DNA of 64,000 nucleotides, from the NCBI RefSeq assembly GCF_000671395.1, contig NZ_AQQY01000001.1:682001-746000 (forward strand), given 5' to 3'. Position numbers and translations under genes: made by a program. This document shows positions 38,969-49,587 of the stretch, in pieces (within the stretch, counting starts at the first letter, position 1; each line of letters opens with the position of its first letter). The notes below the pieces were generated by a model, which was not told the origin of the DNA, made no database searches, and was given only the letters and a program-made list of their open reading frames with translations. Source of the stretch: Actibacterium atlanticum. GTDB lineage: Bacteria > Pseudomonadota > Alphaproteobacteria > Rhodobacterales > Rhodobacteraceae.

Positions 38969-40437
38969 TCGGCCTCAAACTTGTCGCGCACCAAACGGTC
39001 CAACGCCCGCACGCCCCAGCCTGTCGCCCCTTTGGGCGCAAAGGCGGTTTCCGACTTCACGCTGGCGACGCCTGCGATATCCAGATGAATCCACGGCACA
39101 TCATCTTCGACATACCGACCCAGGAATTGGGCCGCCGTGACCGAACCTGCGGGCCGTCCGCCTGTGTTCTTCATGTCCGCGATGTGGCTGTCGATCAGCT
39201 TGTCATAGGCCGCGCCCATGGGCATGTGCCAAGCGCCTTCGCCCTCGGCTCTGGCAGCTTTGATGAACTGGTTTGCGAAGTCATCATTGTTGGAAAACAC
39301 CCCGGCATGTTCATGCCCCAACCCGATGATGATCGCGCCTGTCAGCGTGGCCAGGTTAATCATCGCGGCAGGCTTAAAGCGTTCCTGTGTGTACCAAAGC
39401 ACGTCGGCCAGAACCAAACGGCCTTCGGCATCGGTGTTGATAACCTCGACAGTATCGCCCTTCATGGATTTCACCACATCGCCAGGACGGGTTGCGTTGC
39501 CTGACGGCATGTTTTCCACCAGACCGACAAGCCCAACAACATTCGCCTTGGCCTTGCGCAGCGCCAAAGCCCGCATCACACCCGACACGACACCAGCACC
39601 GCCCATATCCATGGTCATGTCTTCCATGCCGCCAGCTGGTTTCAGGCTGATCCCGCCAGTGTCAAATACGACCCCTTTACCGACCAGCGCAAAAGGCGCG
39701 TCTTCGGGGTTGCCGCCGTTCCAGCGCATCACCACAACCTTGGACGGGCTGACCGAGCCTTGCCCCACACACAACAAAAGCCGCATGCCCAGCTTTTCCA
39801 ACTCGTCTTCTTCAAGAATTTCGACGTCCAGCCCGATTTCCTGCATCGCGGCCAGACGGGCGGCGAAATCATCGGTGGTCAGGACATTGGCGGGCTCATT
39901 CGTTAGATCGCGGGTAAAGAATACACCTTCGGCCAATGCGGCCTGATCTTTGGCGTCTGCCGCGGCCTCTTCGGGTTTCGAGCACATGATCACGGCCTTG
40001 CCCACGGACGGCTTATCGCCGCTTTTGTGTTCGTTAAAGCTGTAAGCACGCAGTGCGAACCCATAGGCGATTTCGGCGGTTTTGCCATGCGGACCGGTTA
40101 GCAACAGGCAGTCGTCGCCGCCACGCCGCTTAGACAAGGCTGCGCCCGCCTTGCGCGCCTCTTCAAGGCTGCAACGACGCTCCAGTTTAACCACGTCGAC
40201 GGCTTTGGCGGCCATACCTGTGGGAAAAGACAGGGACGCAACCTGCGCCGTTTTCAACTTTTCAAAGGATTCGCTTTCCACGAAACGGGCCAAAGCGCCG
40301 CGGGTCAGTTTGTTCACGCGGCGCGCACCGGCATCCATTTTGCCTTCCGCGCCGATGAACACCGCAACGCGCCCTTCCGCCTCGGCAATGGCGTCCAGAT
40401 CGGTTTCAGTGAAATTGATTTCGGGCGGGGTTGTCAT
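38965..40437 (-). CDS. pepA: Leucyl aminopeptidase, M17 family
   Basis: Cytosolic di-metal aminopeptidase (490 aa from ATG 40437). The M17 signature NTDAEGRLVLADVLWY and metal-binding residues in GKGVVFDTGGISLKPAGGME are intact. ATG 40437 (MTTPPEINFTE) has TTGGAG at proper distance and is preferred to the in-frame ATG at 40452. It is translationally coupled to holC downstream and divergent from lptF. Confidence 0.96.
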   Translation of the reverse strand: MTTPPEINFTETDLDAIAEAEGRVAVFIGAEGKMDAGARRVNKLTRGALARFVESESFEKLKTAQVASLSFPTGMAAKAVDVVKLERRCSLEEARKAGAALSKRRGGDDCLLLTGPHGKTAEIAYGFALRAYSFNEHKSGDKPSVGKAVIMCSKPEEAAADAKDQAALAEGVFFTRDLTNEPANVLTTDDFAARLAAMQEIGLDVEILEEDELEKLGMRLLLCVGQGSVSPSKVVVMRWNGGNPEDAPFALVGKGVVFDTGGISLKPAGGMEDMTMDMGGAGVVSGVMRALALRKAKANVVGLVGLVENMPSGNATRPGDVVKSMKGDTVEVINTDAEGRLVLADVLWYTQERFKPAAMINLATLTGAIIIGLGHEHAGVFSNNDDFANQFIKAARAEGEGAWHMPMGAAYDKLIDSHIADMKNTGGRPAGSVTAAQFLGRYVEDDVPWIHLDIAGVASVKSETAFAPKGATGWGVRALDRLVRDKFEAE

Positions 40438-40563
40438 GGCGTTCTCCAACATTGGTTTAGGCGAAACCTAGCCCCTGCCCGCGCCCTTGACCAGATAGCA
40501 GTTTTCCCTGCGCCGCATTTGGTCTAGGGTCGCGCCGTTAAGTCTAGTCCTTGGGGGGACTGC

Positions 40564-41694
40564 GTGCCGAAATTCGATCGCTATTTCCTGTCACAGCTAC
40601 TTGTGCTGTTCGGGTTTTTCGCGCTTGTTCTGGTTTCAGTTTACTGGCTGAATCAGGCGGTACGTCTGTTTGACCAATTGATAGGTGACGGGCAATCCGC
40701 CCTTGTTTTCCTTCAGTTCACAGCGCTGACCTTGCCCAATGTGATCCGTCTGGTGCTGCCGATCGCCGCTTTTGCAGCGACGCTGTACTGCGTGAACCGT
40801 TTGATGAGCGAAAGCGAACTGGTGGTGGCGCAGACGATGGGATTCTCGTCTTTGCGACTGGCGCGACCGGTTGCGACACTTGGCATCTTTGTGACCGTTC
40901 TGATTTTGATTCTAACCAATTTTCTGGTGCCATTGGCAAGCAAGCAACTGGTTGAACGAAAGGTCGAGATTGCCAGTAACGTCACCTCGAAATTGCTGAC
41001 CAAAGGCAGTTTCCTGCATCCAGCCGATGGCGTGACCTTCTTTATCGGGGACATCACACCCGAGGGCGAGCTGCACGATATTTTTCTGTCGGATGATCGA
41101 AACGCTGAACGCCGTACGGCCTACTCGGCTTCTCGGGCCCTTTTGGTTGCCAGCAGCTCTGGCCCCAAACTGCTGATGTTTGATGGTATGGCCCAGTCGC
41201 AAAGTCAGGGTGATAATCGTCTGTCCGTGACGCATTTTTCGGAATCCGTGTTTGATATCGGAGGCCTTCTCAGTGCACCAAAGGCACGCAAGCCCAATAC
41301 TTTCGAGCTGACCACGATCGAACTGATCACCGCCCCACCAGAGTTGGTGGAGTTGGTTGGCAGCACTCGAGCCGAGTTCCAGATGGAAGGGCATGATAGA
41401 ATAGCACAGGCGTTGTTGGGCCTAGCGGGATGCCTGATTGGCTTTGCAACCCTGATGCTGGGCGCCTATAGCCGCTTCGGGTTTTGGCGACAGATTTTAG
41501 TGGCTGTTGCCTTGGTGATCCTGCTGAAGATTGTCTATAACGTCATGGCTGAACAGGCCTTGCAAAAGGCCGGATATTGGTTCGGACTTTACCTGCCCGG
41601 GATTGTAAGTTCGGTTCTTGCGGTAATGACACTTTGGATCAGCGATAAACCTACGATTTTGCAGAAACGCCAACCTTCTCGGGGGCGCGCATGA
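40564..41694 (+). CDS. lptF: LPS export permease LptF
   Basis: Inner-membrane permease of the LptB2FGC transporter (376 aa), using GTG at 40564. Three N-terminal helices (the first in YFLSQLLVLFGFFALVLVSV), a periplasmic beta-jellyroll-like domain and three C-terminal helices (from about residue 280) fit the family. The stop overlaps the lptG start by 4 bp. Confidence 0.95.
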   Translation: MPKFDRYFLSQLLVLFGFFALVLVSVYWLNQAVRLFDQLIGDGQSALVFLQFTALTLPNVIRLVLPIAAFAATLYCVNRLMSESELVVAQTMGFSSLRLARPVATLGIFVTVLILILTNFLVPLASKQLVERKVEIASNVTSKLLTKGSFLHPADGVTFFIGDITPEGELHDIFLSDDRNAERRTAYSASRALLVASSSGPKLLMFDGMAQSQSQGDNRLSVTHFSESVFDIGGLLSAPKARKPNTFELTTIELITAPPELVELVGSTRAEFQMEGHDRIAQALLGLAGCLIGFATLMLGAYSRFGFWRQILVAVALVILLKIVYNVMAEQALQKAGYWFGLYLPGIVSSVLAVMTLWISDKPTILQKRQPSRGRA

Positions 41695-42794
41695 GGCTGC
41701 ATATCTATTTCATTCGTAGGTTTTTGCGCATGTTTTTTGCAGTCGGGGCCAGCTTTTGCGCCATGATGCTTCTGATTGATCTGCTCGAACAAACCCGAGA
41801 GTTCGCAGATGTCTCTGTTTCGTTCACCCAGACACTGGGTCTGGCGGCGCTGAACATGCCGGGGTCTTTCTATTCTATCCTGCCACTGGTGGTCCTGCTG
41901 ACAGGCTTGGCACTGTTCCTGAATCTTGCGCGCACATCAGAGTTGGTGGTGACGCGGGCTTCGGGGCGCTCTGCCATCCGCAGCCTGATTGCGCCTGTGG
42001 TTGCCGCCTTTGCCGTCGGGGTACTCACCGTCGTGGTGTTCAACCCTTTTGTTGCCGGGACGTCGAAACAATACGACCTGAAAGCAGGTAAGTACCGTGG
42101 TCAGGCCAGTTCAGTCTTGTCGCTGGCGCAAGGTGAAGGCCTGTGGTTGCGCCAAGGCTCCCCCGAGGGGCAGATGGTGATCCGCGCCAGCCGGGCCAAC
42201 AGCGATGGCACGCAACTGTTTGATGCCACGTTTATGACCTTTGCATCGGGAAGCGGCCCGATTCAGCGCATTCATGCTGCCAGTGCACGGCTTGAAAACG
42301 GAGCCTGGAACCTGCGCGACGTTAAGGTCTGGGATCTTTCGGATGCAGGTATCAATCCCGAAGCCAATGCGGTGTCGTCGCAAAGCCTGGAACTGCCGTC
42401 GGACCTTACGCGTCAGCGTATCCGCGACAGTTTCGGCGCGCCTTCGGAAATCCCTGTTTGGGATTTGCCTGAATTCATCGACAATCTGCAGCGCGCCGGC
42501 TTTTCAACCCAAAAGCACCAAGTCTGGCTGCAAATGGAACTGGCCCTCCCCCTGATCTATGTCGCCATGCTGATGATTGCTGCTGCATTCACCATGCGCC
42601 ACACCCGGTTTGGCCGTACAGGCGTGATGGTCATGGGCGCGCTTGGCTTGGGTTTGGGCCTGTTCTTTTTGCGCAACTTCGCGCAGGTTCTGGGCGAAAG
42701 CGGGCAGATTCCCGCTGCCATGGCCGCGTGGAGCCCGCCAATAATTGGCATCATGTTGGCGACCGGGCTATTGCTGCATCTGGAGGACGGATAA
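41691..42794 (+). CDS. lptG: LPS export permease LptG
   Basis: Second permease of the LPS transporter (367 aa). It has six helices arranged 3+3 around a periplasmic domain. Typical segments are an N-terminal LHIYFIRRFLRMFFAVGASF and VVTRASGRSAIRSLIAPVV. It is coupled to lptF by ATGA overlap and followed 2 bp later by lptD. Confidence 0.95.
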   Translation: MRLHIYFIRRFLRMFFAVGASFCAMMLLIDLLEQTREFADVSVSFTQTLGLAALNMPGSFYSILPLVVLLTGLALFLNLARTSELVVTRASGRSAIRSLIAPVVAAFAVGVLTVVVFNPFVAGTSKQYDLKAGKYRGQASSVLSLAQGEGLWLRQGSPEGQMVIRASRANSDGTQLFDATFMTFASGSGPIQRIHAASARLENGAWNLRDVKVWDLSDAGINPEANAVSSQSLELPSDLTRQRIRDSFGAPSEIPVWDLPEFIDNLQRAGFSTQKHQVWLQMELALPLIYVAMLMIAAAFTMRHTRFGRTGVMVMGALGLGLGLFFLRNFAQVLGESGQIPAAMAAWSPPIIGIMLATGLLLHLEDG

Positions 42795-42796
42795 GC

Positions 42797-44920
42797 ATGC
42801 GGGCGATGATGCGCATACTGGCCTTGTGGATGGGGCTGATCACGATGGCAGGGGCAGCCTCGGCACAGGGTGTCGCTTCGTTGATTGCTGATCGCGTAGC
42901 CATCGAAGCCGATGGCACTCTTGTTGCTGAAGGTAAGGTCGAGATTCTATTTGATGGTTATCGCATGCTGGCCGAGCGGGTGGTCTATGATCGAACCGCC
43001 GATCAGCTGAACATCACAGGCCCGATGCGGATCGTTACCCAGAGCGGTAGTGTCATCACCGCTGAAACCGCGCAGATTAACGCCGATCTATCCGAGGGCC
43101 TGCTGCGTTCGGCGCGGCTGGTGCTGGATCAGCAACTTCAGCTGGCCGCGGCTGAAATCCTGCGTGTAGATGGGCGCTATACGGTGCTCGACAAAACCGT
43201 GGCCTCGTCTTGTACCATCTGTCGTGGAAACCCCGTGCCGCTGTGGCAAATTCGCGCCAGCCGCGTGGTTCATGACACGCTGGAACAACAACTGTTCTTT
43301 GATCACCCCCGGTTTGAGATTGCTGGCGTTCCGGTGTTTTATTTGCCGCGTCTACGCCTTCCTGATCCAACACTGAAACGCGCGAACGGGTTTCTGACAC
43401 CAGAGGTACGGATCAACGATCAGGTCGGGGTTGGTCTGAAACTGCCCTATTTCCTGACGTTGGGCCGTCATGCCGATCTGACCCTGACGCCCTATCTGGC
43501 CCATGACTTTACCCGCACTCTGGAATTGCGTTTGCGCAAAGCCTTCCGCCACGGCGATGTAGAATTCAACGGCGCCTTGTCACGTGATGACGTGCTGCCC
43601 GGCGAAACCCGGCAATATCTGTTTGGCGAAGGGCAGTTCGATCTGCCGCGCGACTTTAAACTGCGCTTCAATATCGAAGCCGTGTCAGACCCGGCCTATC
43701 TGCTTGAATACGACTATTCAGATGCGGATCGTCTGGACAGTTTTGTCGAGATCAGCCGCACAAAGCGCAACTCGCAAATCAATGCCAGCGTGACCCATTA
43801 CTACACGCTGCGTAGCTCGGAAAGTAACGCCGACATTCCCAGCCTGGTCACAGCCGCCAGCTGGGAACACCAATACGATATGCCCGGTATCGGAGGGGTC
43901 GCGACGCTTGGGGCAGAACTGTTTGCCTTTGAACGGACCTCGGATATCGACATCACCGGGCGGGATCAGGCTCGCCTGTCACTGAATGCAGGCTGGCGCC
44001 GTGACTGGCTGTTTGGAAATGGTTTGCAGCTGGCAGCACAAAGTGAACTGGCGCTGGATTACTATTCCATTTCGGATGACAGCGGCACCGCCAGCCCCAT
44101 CACGCGGCTGACCCCCTTTGTTGCGACCGAACTGCGCTGGCCATGGGCACGTGGCACGCAAGGAGGCGGATATCAGGTTCTTGAACCCGTCGTTCAACTG
44201 GTCTGGAGTGACATGGACAATGCTACCGTGCCTAACGAAGACAGCACCAGCGTTTCCTTTGATGAAGGCAACCTGTTTTCCCTGTCCCGTTTCGCCGGAT
44301 CTGACGTGTACGAGGAAGGGCTGCGCGCCAATCTGGGTCTAAGCTGGACGCATTATGCGCCGCAAGGCTGGTCTACAGGGGTTACCGTGGGCCGGATCGT
44401 GCGCGACAAGGACCTGGGTCAGTTTTCAAATGGCTCGGGCCTGTCTGGCGGATCCTCGGACTGGCTGCTGGCAACACAGATTGCGACGGCTGACAATCTC
44501 AAGTTCACCAACCGCGCCATCTTTGATGATCAGTTTACCTTTACCCGCAACGAGCTTCGTATGGATTGGGTGCGCGACCGGCTTGATTTATCTTCGTCTT
44601 ACATTTGGCAACAGGCTGATGTGACGGATAACCGCCCCAACGACACCTCGGAATGGGATTTCGACATGGCCTATCGGTTGGATGACAACTGGACGGGTAA
44701 AGCCGACTGGCGATACGACTTTGTCAGCGGGCGTGCTGCGGAGGCCGGTGTTGGACTGGAATACCAAAACGAATGCGTGACGGTTGATCTTTCACTCTCG
44801 CGTCGCTTTACATCCTCGACTAGTGTAAACCCATCCACGGACTTCGGTCTGACAATCTCGCTGAACGGGTTCGGCAACCGCGTGGCTTCGTCAAGCTATC
44901 GCCGCAGCTGTATCCGCTAA
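42797..44920 (+). CDS. lptD: LPS assembly outer-membrane protein LptD
   Basis: Outer-membrane beta-barrel (707 aa) that inserts LPS into the outer leaflet. Start at ATG 42797 with a signal peptide cleaved near SAQG (residue about 22). An N-terminal OstA jellyroll (LIADRVAIEADGTLVAEGKV) precedes the barrel domain, and the protein ends with barrel-like strands (SLNGFGNRVASSSYRRSC). Cys residues (SSCTICRG and near the C-terminus ECVTV, SCIR) may form the inter-domain disulfides described for LptD. Confidence 0.95.
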   Translation: MRAMMRILALWMGLITMAGAASAQGVASLIADRVAIEADGTLVAEGKVEILFDGYRMLAERVVYDRTADQLNITGPMRIVTQSGSVITAETAQINADLSEGLLRSARLVLDQQLQLAAAEILRVDGRYTVLDKTVASSCTICRGNPVPLWQIRASRVVHDTLEQQLFFDHPRFEIAGVPVFYLPRLRLPDPTLKRANGFLTPEVRINDQVGVGLKLPYFLTLGRHADLTLTPYLAHDFTRTLELRLRKAFRHGDVEFNGALSRDDVLPGETRQYLFGEGQFDLPRDFKLRFNIEAVSDPAYLLEYDYSDADRLDSFVEISRTKRNSQINASVTHYYTLRSSESNADIPSLVTAASWEHQYDMPGIGGVATLGAELFAFERTSDIDITGRDQARLSLNAGWRRDWLFGNGLQLAAQSELALDYYSISDDSGTASPITRLTPFVATELRWPWARGTQGGGYQVLEPVVQLVWSDMDNATVPNEDSTSVSFDEGNLFSLSRFAGSDVYEEGLRANLGLSWTHYAPQGWSTGVTVGRIVRDKDLGQFSNGSGLSGGSSDWLLATQIATADNLKFTNRAIFDDQFTFTRNELRMDWVRDRLDLSSSYIWQQADVTDNRPNDTSEWDFDMAYRLDDNWTGKADWRYDFVSGRAAEAGVGLEYQNECVTVDLSLSRRFTSSTSVNPSTDFGLTISLNGFGNRVASSSYRRSCIR

Positions 44921-44953
44921 GAGACATAAAAAACGAGCATACGGACGGCCAGA

Positions 44954-46159
44954 ATGACCCGACTGACCCGCATATTGATACTCACCGCTGGACTTGCCAT
45001 GGCCGGGATCGGTGCCGTGGCACAAGAGGGTGGTCCCTTTGCGCCGCGCCTGATTATCAATGACAAAGCCATCACCAACTGGGAAGTGGATCAGCGCGTC
45101 CAGTTTCTGAGACTTTTGAACGCCCCCGGCAACCTAGAGGAAGAGGCGTTGAACGCCCTGATCGAGGACCGCCTGCGCGACCACGCTGCTGCGCAGCTGG
45201 GGATTGAACCCTCTCAGGAAGAAATTGCCGCGGGCATGGCTGAATTTGCGGGGCGGGCCAACCTGACAACCGAAAAGTTTATCGGTGAGCTTAACAAAGT
45301 CGGCATTGCCGGTGAAACCTTTCGTGATTTCGTGGCGCCGTCGATCGCTTGGCGCGCAGTTGTTCGCGCCCGGTTTGCCGGACGATTGAATGTCACCGAA
45401 GCGGAAATCGACCGCGCCATCACCTTGTCGACCCAACAGGGGAATGCGCGTGTTTTGCTGGCCGAGATCATTCTGCGCGCCGATACACCCGAGTTCAAAG
45501 CCCAAGCCGAAGAACTGGCACAGCAACTAAGCCAAAGCATCGACAGCACGGCTGAATTCTCGGCTGCGGCGCGCAAGTATTCTGCCTCGCGTACTGCGGG
45601 CGCCGGGGGCCGCACACCTTGGATTGATCTGGCAAACCTGCCACCGCAAATCAGCGGTCAGGTATTGTCATTGGCGCCGGGTGCTGTGACCGACCCGATC
45701 CCTATTCCCAATGCAATCGCCTTGTTCCAGCTGCGTGCACTTGAAGAGAACGATCCAACGGAACCAGAAACTCTGGCCGTGGAATATGCCCGCTATCTGA
45801 TGCCTGCCGACGAAACCCAGCGGGCCCAAAAGGTCTTGTCGCAGATCGACACCTGCGATGATCTTTATGGTGTCGCAAAAGGGGAACCAGAACAGAACCT
45901 GATCCGCGAGGCCGTCGCCGTGGCTGAACTCCCCGCCGATGTCGCGCTGGAACTGGCGAAGATGGACAATGACGAGGCCATCCTTCTGCCGGGCAACGGC
46001 AACCTTTCTGTTCTGATGCTTTGTGGTCGCACGCCAACACTGGGCGAAGACATTGACCGCGATGCCATCCGTTTGCGTCTGACCAACCAACGTCTGGTAT
46101 CCTATGCTGACGGGCTGATGGAAGAGCTCAAAGCTGATGCGATCATCCGCCAGCCATGA
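44954..46159 (+). CDS. Periplasmic chaperone/PPIase SurA-like
   Basis: Exported folding factor (401 aa) with a signal peptide (LTRILILTAGLAMAGIGAVA). The N-terminal SurA-type chaperone domain (INDKAITNWEVDQRVQFLRL, NALIEDRLRDHAAAQLGI) is followed by a parvulin-like domain (about 170-280: VLLAEIILRAD, AARKYSASRTAGAGGRTPWI). Placement between lptD and pdxA is the classic surA position, and it likely assists LptD barrel folding. Confidence 0.92.
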   Translation: MTRLTRILILTAGLAMAGIGAVAQEGGPFAPRLIINDKAITNWEVDQRVQFLRLLNAPGNLEEEALNALIEDRLRDHAAAQLGIEPSQEEIAAGMAEFAGRANLTTEKFIGELNKVGIAGETFRDFVAPSIAWRAVVRARFAGRLNVTEAEIDRAITLSTQQGNARVLLAEIILRADTPEFKAQAEELAQQLSQSIDSTAEFSAAARKYSASRTAGAGGRTPWIDLANLPPQISGQVLSLAPGAVTDPIPIPNAIALFQLRALEENDPTEPETLAVEYARYLMPADETQRAQKVLSQIDTCDDLYGVAKGEPEQNLIREAVAVAELPADVALELAKMDNDEAILLPGNGNLSVLMLCGRTPTLGEDIDRDAIRLRLTNQRLVSYADGLMEELKADAIIRQP

Positions 46160-47130
46160 CTCGCCCGCCTATCGCGCTGACCTGTGGCGACCCGGCCGGT
46201 GTTGGCCCTGAACTTTCGATCAAGGCGCATCAGACCCTTGGTGCCCGCCTGCCCTTTTTCTGGATCGGCGATCCGGCGCATCTGCCCGACGGCACCGCGC
46301 ATGAGGAAATCCATGATCCGATGGACGCGGTTCATGTTTCAGCCACGGCGCTGCCGGTTCTGCGCCATCCCTTCCCGGTTCCGGCGCAACCCGGGCAACC
46401 CGATTTACGCAATGCGCCTGCAGTGATGACCGCCATCACCCGCGCGGTCGAACTGGTGCAGGAAGGGCGCGCCAGCGCTGTCTGCACCAACCCCATTCAC
46501 AAACAGGTTCTTCAGGATGGGGCGGGATTTGCCTATCCGGGTCATACAGAGTTTCTGGCCTCTTTGGCCGGTGTGAAAAACGTGGTCATGATGCTGGCCT
46601 GCGATGAACTGCGCGTCGTGCCCGTGACCATCCACATGGCCGTGAAAGACGTGGCGGGTGCCTTGACCGAGGAGCTTCTGGAGCAAACCCTGCGCATCAC
46701 CCATGATGCATTAATCCGCGACTTTGGCGTCGAAACCCCGCGCCTTGCGGTGGCGGGGCTGAACCCTCATGCAGGGGAAGGCGGCAAAATGGGAACCGAA
46801 GAAATCACGCTGATCACCCCGGTAGTTGAGCGGCTCAACCGCGATGGGCTGCATATTTCGGGCCCGCGATCTGCTGATACGATGTTCCATGCACAGGCGC
46901 GCGCCGGATACGATGCGGCGATTTGCATGTATCACGATCAGGCGCTGATCCCGATCAAGACCATCGACTTTTCCGGAGGCGTAAACGTGACTCTTGGTTT
47001 GCCCTTCATCCGTACGTCGCCGGATCATGGCACCGCGTTTGACATCGCAGGCAGCGGTCGTGCAGATCCAACCAGCCTGATTGCGGCGCTAAACATGGCC
47101 GACACAATGGCAAAGGCCCGCACGACATGA
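46156..47130 (+). CDS. pdxA: 4-hydroxythreonine-4-phosphate dehydrogenase PdxA
   Basis: NAD-dependent, metal-requiring enzyme of pyridoxal-phosphate synthesis (324 aa). Features are the N-terminal [45 protein letters not shown] and [14 protein letters not shown], which supply substrate and metal ligands. It overlaps surA and ksgA by 4 bp at either end, so it is part of the operon. Confidence 0.96.
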   Translation: MTRPPIALTCGDPAGVGPELSIKAHQTLGARLPFFWIGDPAHLPDGTAHEEIHDPMDAVHVSATALPVLRHPFPVPAQPGQPDLRNAPAVMTAITRAVELVQEGRASAVCTNPIHKQVLQDGAGFAYPGHTEFLASLAGVKNVVMMLACDELRVVPVTIHMAVKDVAGALTEELLEQTLRITHDALIRDFGVETPRLAVAGLNPHAGEGGKMGTEEITLITPVVERLNRDGLHISGPRSADTMFHAQARAGYDAAICMYHDQALIPIKTIDFSGGVNVTLGLPFIRTSPDHGTAFDIAGSGRADPTSLIAALNMADTMAKARTT

Positions 47131-47969
47131 GCACGATCGACTCCCTTCCGCCCCTGCGCGACGTGATCAACACCCACGAGTTGCGTGCCAAGAAATCCTT
47201 GGGGCAAAACTTTCTTTTGGATCTGAACCTGACCGCCAAGATCGCGCGTCAGGCTGGGGATTTGACGGAATGTGATGTTCTTGAGATTGGTCCCGGCCCC
47301 GGCGGTTTGACCCGTGGCTTGCTGGCCGAAGGCGCGCGCCGCGTGTTGGCGGTTGAAAAAGACGCGCGCTGCCTGCCGGCCCTGGCCGAAATCGAGGCCG
47401 CCTATCCAGGTAAACTGGACGTCATCAACGCCGACGCCTTGGAATTGGACCCCAGCGACCGGTTAAGCGCGCCGATCCGCGTGGTGGCGAACCTGCCCTA
47501 TAACGTGGGCACCGAGTTGCTGGTGCGCTGGCTAACGCCAAAAGAATGGCCGCCCTTCTGGCAGAGCCTGACTTTGATGTTTCAAAAAGAAGTGGCAGAA
47601 CGGATCGTGGCCAAGCCCGGCTCCAAGGCCTATGGGCGACTGGCAATTCTGGCGCAATGGCGCGCTGACGCGCGTATCGCCATGACCCTGCCGCCCGAAG
47701 CCTTTACCCCTGCGCCGAAAATCCACTCGGCGGTGGTACATCTAACGCGGCGTGATACGCCACTTTACCCTGCTGATGGCGCGGTCTTAAGCCGGGTCGT
47801 CGCGTCTGCGTTCAATCAACGCCGTAAGATGCTGCGCGCCAGCTTGAAAGGCGTCGCCCCCAATATCGAAGACAGGCTGATTGCCGCCGGGATCAAACCG
47901 ACGGAACGCGCTGAACAGGTTTCACTGGAGCAGTTTTGCGCCCTGGCGCGCGAAGTCGCCAGGGGGTGA
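47127..47969 (+). CDS. rsmA: 16S rRNA dimethyladenosine transferase KsgA/RsmA
   Basis: Dimethylates two adjacent adenines in helix 45 of 16S rRNA (280 aa). It has [10 protein letters not shown], the SAM motif [16 protein letters not shown], an acidic NADALELD segment and the catalytic [11 protein letters not shown]. Last gene of the lptFGD-surA-pdxA operon; the convergent DUF4167 gene stops 4 bp beyond. Confidence 0.96.
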   Translation: MSTIDSLPPLRDVINTHELRAKKSLGQNFLLDLNLTAKIARQAGDLTECDVLEIGPGPGGLTRGLLAEGARRVLAVEKDARCLPALAEIEAAYPGKLDVINADALELDPSDRLSAPIRVVANLPYNVGTELLVRWLTPKEWPPFWQSLTLMFQKEVAERIVAKPGSKAYGRLAILAQWRADARIAMTLPPEAFTPAPKIHSAVVHLTRRDTPLYPADGAVLSRVVASAFNQRRKMLRASLKGVAPNIEDRLIAAGIKPTERAEQVSLEQFCALAREVARG

Positions 47970-47973
47970 TCGC

Positions 47974-48531
47974 TTATTCCGCGGCGGGCGCCTGCGGAAC
48001 ATCATCGCCGGGCTGTGCGGCGGTCTCTTTGGGTTTTGACGGTTTGCGGCTGCGTTTGCGCGGGGCCGGTTTGGCCTCGGGCGTTTCCACAAGGCCGCTG
48101 CCAGCGCCACCTTCAACCACATCCAAAACATCGTTATCCGATGCTGCGGCGGGGGGCGTTTCGGGCTTTGGGGTATCCTCAGCCTTTGGCGCGTTCTGGG
48201 CGTTTTGCTGGTGTTCGCGGCGCTCTGCCTGCTGCTGCTGGCGTTCACGGGCCTGCGCTTCTTGCTGCTCACGCCGGGCTTCCTGCTCGCGCTGAGCTTC
48301 ACTTAGCAAACGCGCGTAATGCTCGGCGTGCTGCTGAAAGTTTTCGGCGGCGACGCGGTCATTGCTGAGCTGCGCATCGCGGGCAAGTTGGTTGTACTTG
48401 TCAATAATCTGTTGCGGCGTGCCGCGCACTTTGCCCTCAGGGCCCGAGCTGTCAAACACCCGGTTTAAGATGTTGCCCATGGAGCGCGAACGGTTCGACT
48501 TCGACCGCGAACGTGATTTCGATGATCTCAT
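47974..48531 (-). CDS. DUF4167 family protein
   Basis: Alphaproteobacterial DUF4167 protein (185 aa from ATG 48531, MRSSKSRSRSKSNRSRS). The conserved N-terminal block runs through VFDSSGPEGKVRGTPQQIID and AAENFQQHAEHYARLL. A long Gln/Arg-rich, low-complexity, probably coiled-coil middle and a Pro/Lys-rich tail follow. The Arg/Ser-rich start suggests nucleic-acid or ribosome binding, but function is unknown. It follows prfA-prmC, a conserved order. Confidence 0.92.
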   Translation of the reverse strand: MRSSKSRSRSKSNRSRSMGNILNRVFDSSGPEGKVRGTPQQIIDKYNQLARDAQLSNDRVAAENFQQHAEHYARLLSEAQREQEARREQQEAQARERQQQQAERREHQQNAQNAPKAEDTPKPETPPAAASDNDVLDVVEGGAGSGLVETPEAKPAPRKRSRKPSKPKETAAQPGDDVPQAPAAE

Positions 48532-48759
48532 AGTTTTTTCTAAGTCCAGCCTTGTTTTGGCTTTTCGGCCCATACTGCGCTTTACCGCAGCATTACTTTG
48601 GAACCGGCATTGTTTGGCTTACATCCGAGGGGGACATCACTGTGTATCCGTCACCTCGTACCTTCTGGATACCCGGTCCAAGGATAGCATGACAAGTGAA
48701 AAATACGCCTGACCCCATGATGTGGCGTGTTTACACAGCCAATCACCATAATATTTCCA

Positions 48760-49587
48760 TTAGGTTAGCGGGGCAGTGGCCGAAATTACTCGGTCTCTTC
48801 CGTCAAGGTCGGCATGGGCCTGAACGTTTTCAAGCCCTGCCCGGGTAAAAAGGTTCATGACTGCTGCCGCCTGCGTGGGACCTATTTCCACCAAAACGCG
48901 CCCGCGCGGGCGCAGGTGCGCCCCCACCCCGGCAGATATCGCGCGATAGGCCGTTAACCCGTCGGCCTTGTCGGTCAGGGCGATCTGCGGCTCGTGCGAG
49001 AGTTCAGGCGACAGATCCGGCATTTCATTCAGCGCAATGTAAGGCGGGTTGGAAACAATCAGATCAAACTGTCCGGTGACGTTTTCAAACCAATCTGAGG
49101 TCTTGAACGTCGCGTTCACCCGCAAATGATCAGCGTTCATCTGAGCCACGCGCAGGGCTTCGGGGGACATATCCACGCCTATTCCGCGCGCCGTGGGGCA
49201 TTCTGCAAGCAGCGTCAGCAGGATGCATCCAGATCCGGTTCCCAAGTCCAAAACCTGCTCGAAAGGAGCCTGCAAGGCCAAAGCAACCAGTTCTTCAGTT
49301 TCTGGTCTTGGGTCCAACACATCGGGGCTGACGATGAAATCCCGCCCATAAAAGCTGCGGCGCCCGATGATGTGGGAAACCGGCGCGCGGGCGGCGCGGC
49401 GTGTGATCATCGCGTCAAAGGCACCGGCCGCTTGTTCGCTTAGGTCATCCTGCACCATCAGTGTCAGCCTGTCAGGCGTGATGCCCATGGCGTGCGCCAG
49501 AAGCCTGCGCGCGTCACGCGGGGCGTCGGGCACTCCGGTTGCGCGCAACGTCTTGATCGCCTGCGCCAGAGCTTGCGCGCCGGTCAT
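48760..49587 (-). CDS. prmC: Release-factor glutamine methyltransferase PrmC
   Basis: SAM-dependent methylation of the GGQ glutamine in peptide release factors (275 aa). SAM motif [17 protein letters not shown] and the catalytic NPPY in [14 protein letters not shown] are present, with an N-terminal helical domain. It overlaps prfA by 4 bp, linking the enzyme with its substrate gene. Confidence 0.96.
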   Translation of the reverse strand: MTGAQALAQAIKTLRATGVPDAPRDARRLLAHAMGITPDRLTLMVQDDLSEQAAGAFDAMITRRAARAPVSHIIGRRSFYGRDFIVSPDVLDPRPETEELVALALQAPFEQVLDLGTGSGCILLTLLAECPTARGIGVDMSPEALRVAQMNADHLRVNATFKTSDWFENVTGQFDLIVSNPPYIALNEMPDLSPELSHEPQIALTDKADGLTAYRAISAGVGAHLRPRGRVLVEIGPTQAAAVMNLFTRAGLENVQAHADLDGRDRVISATAPLT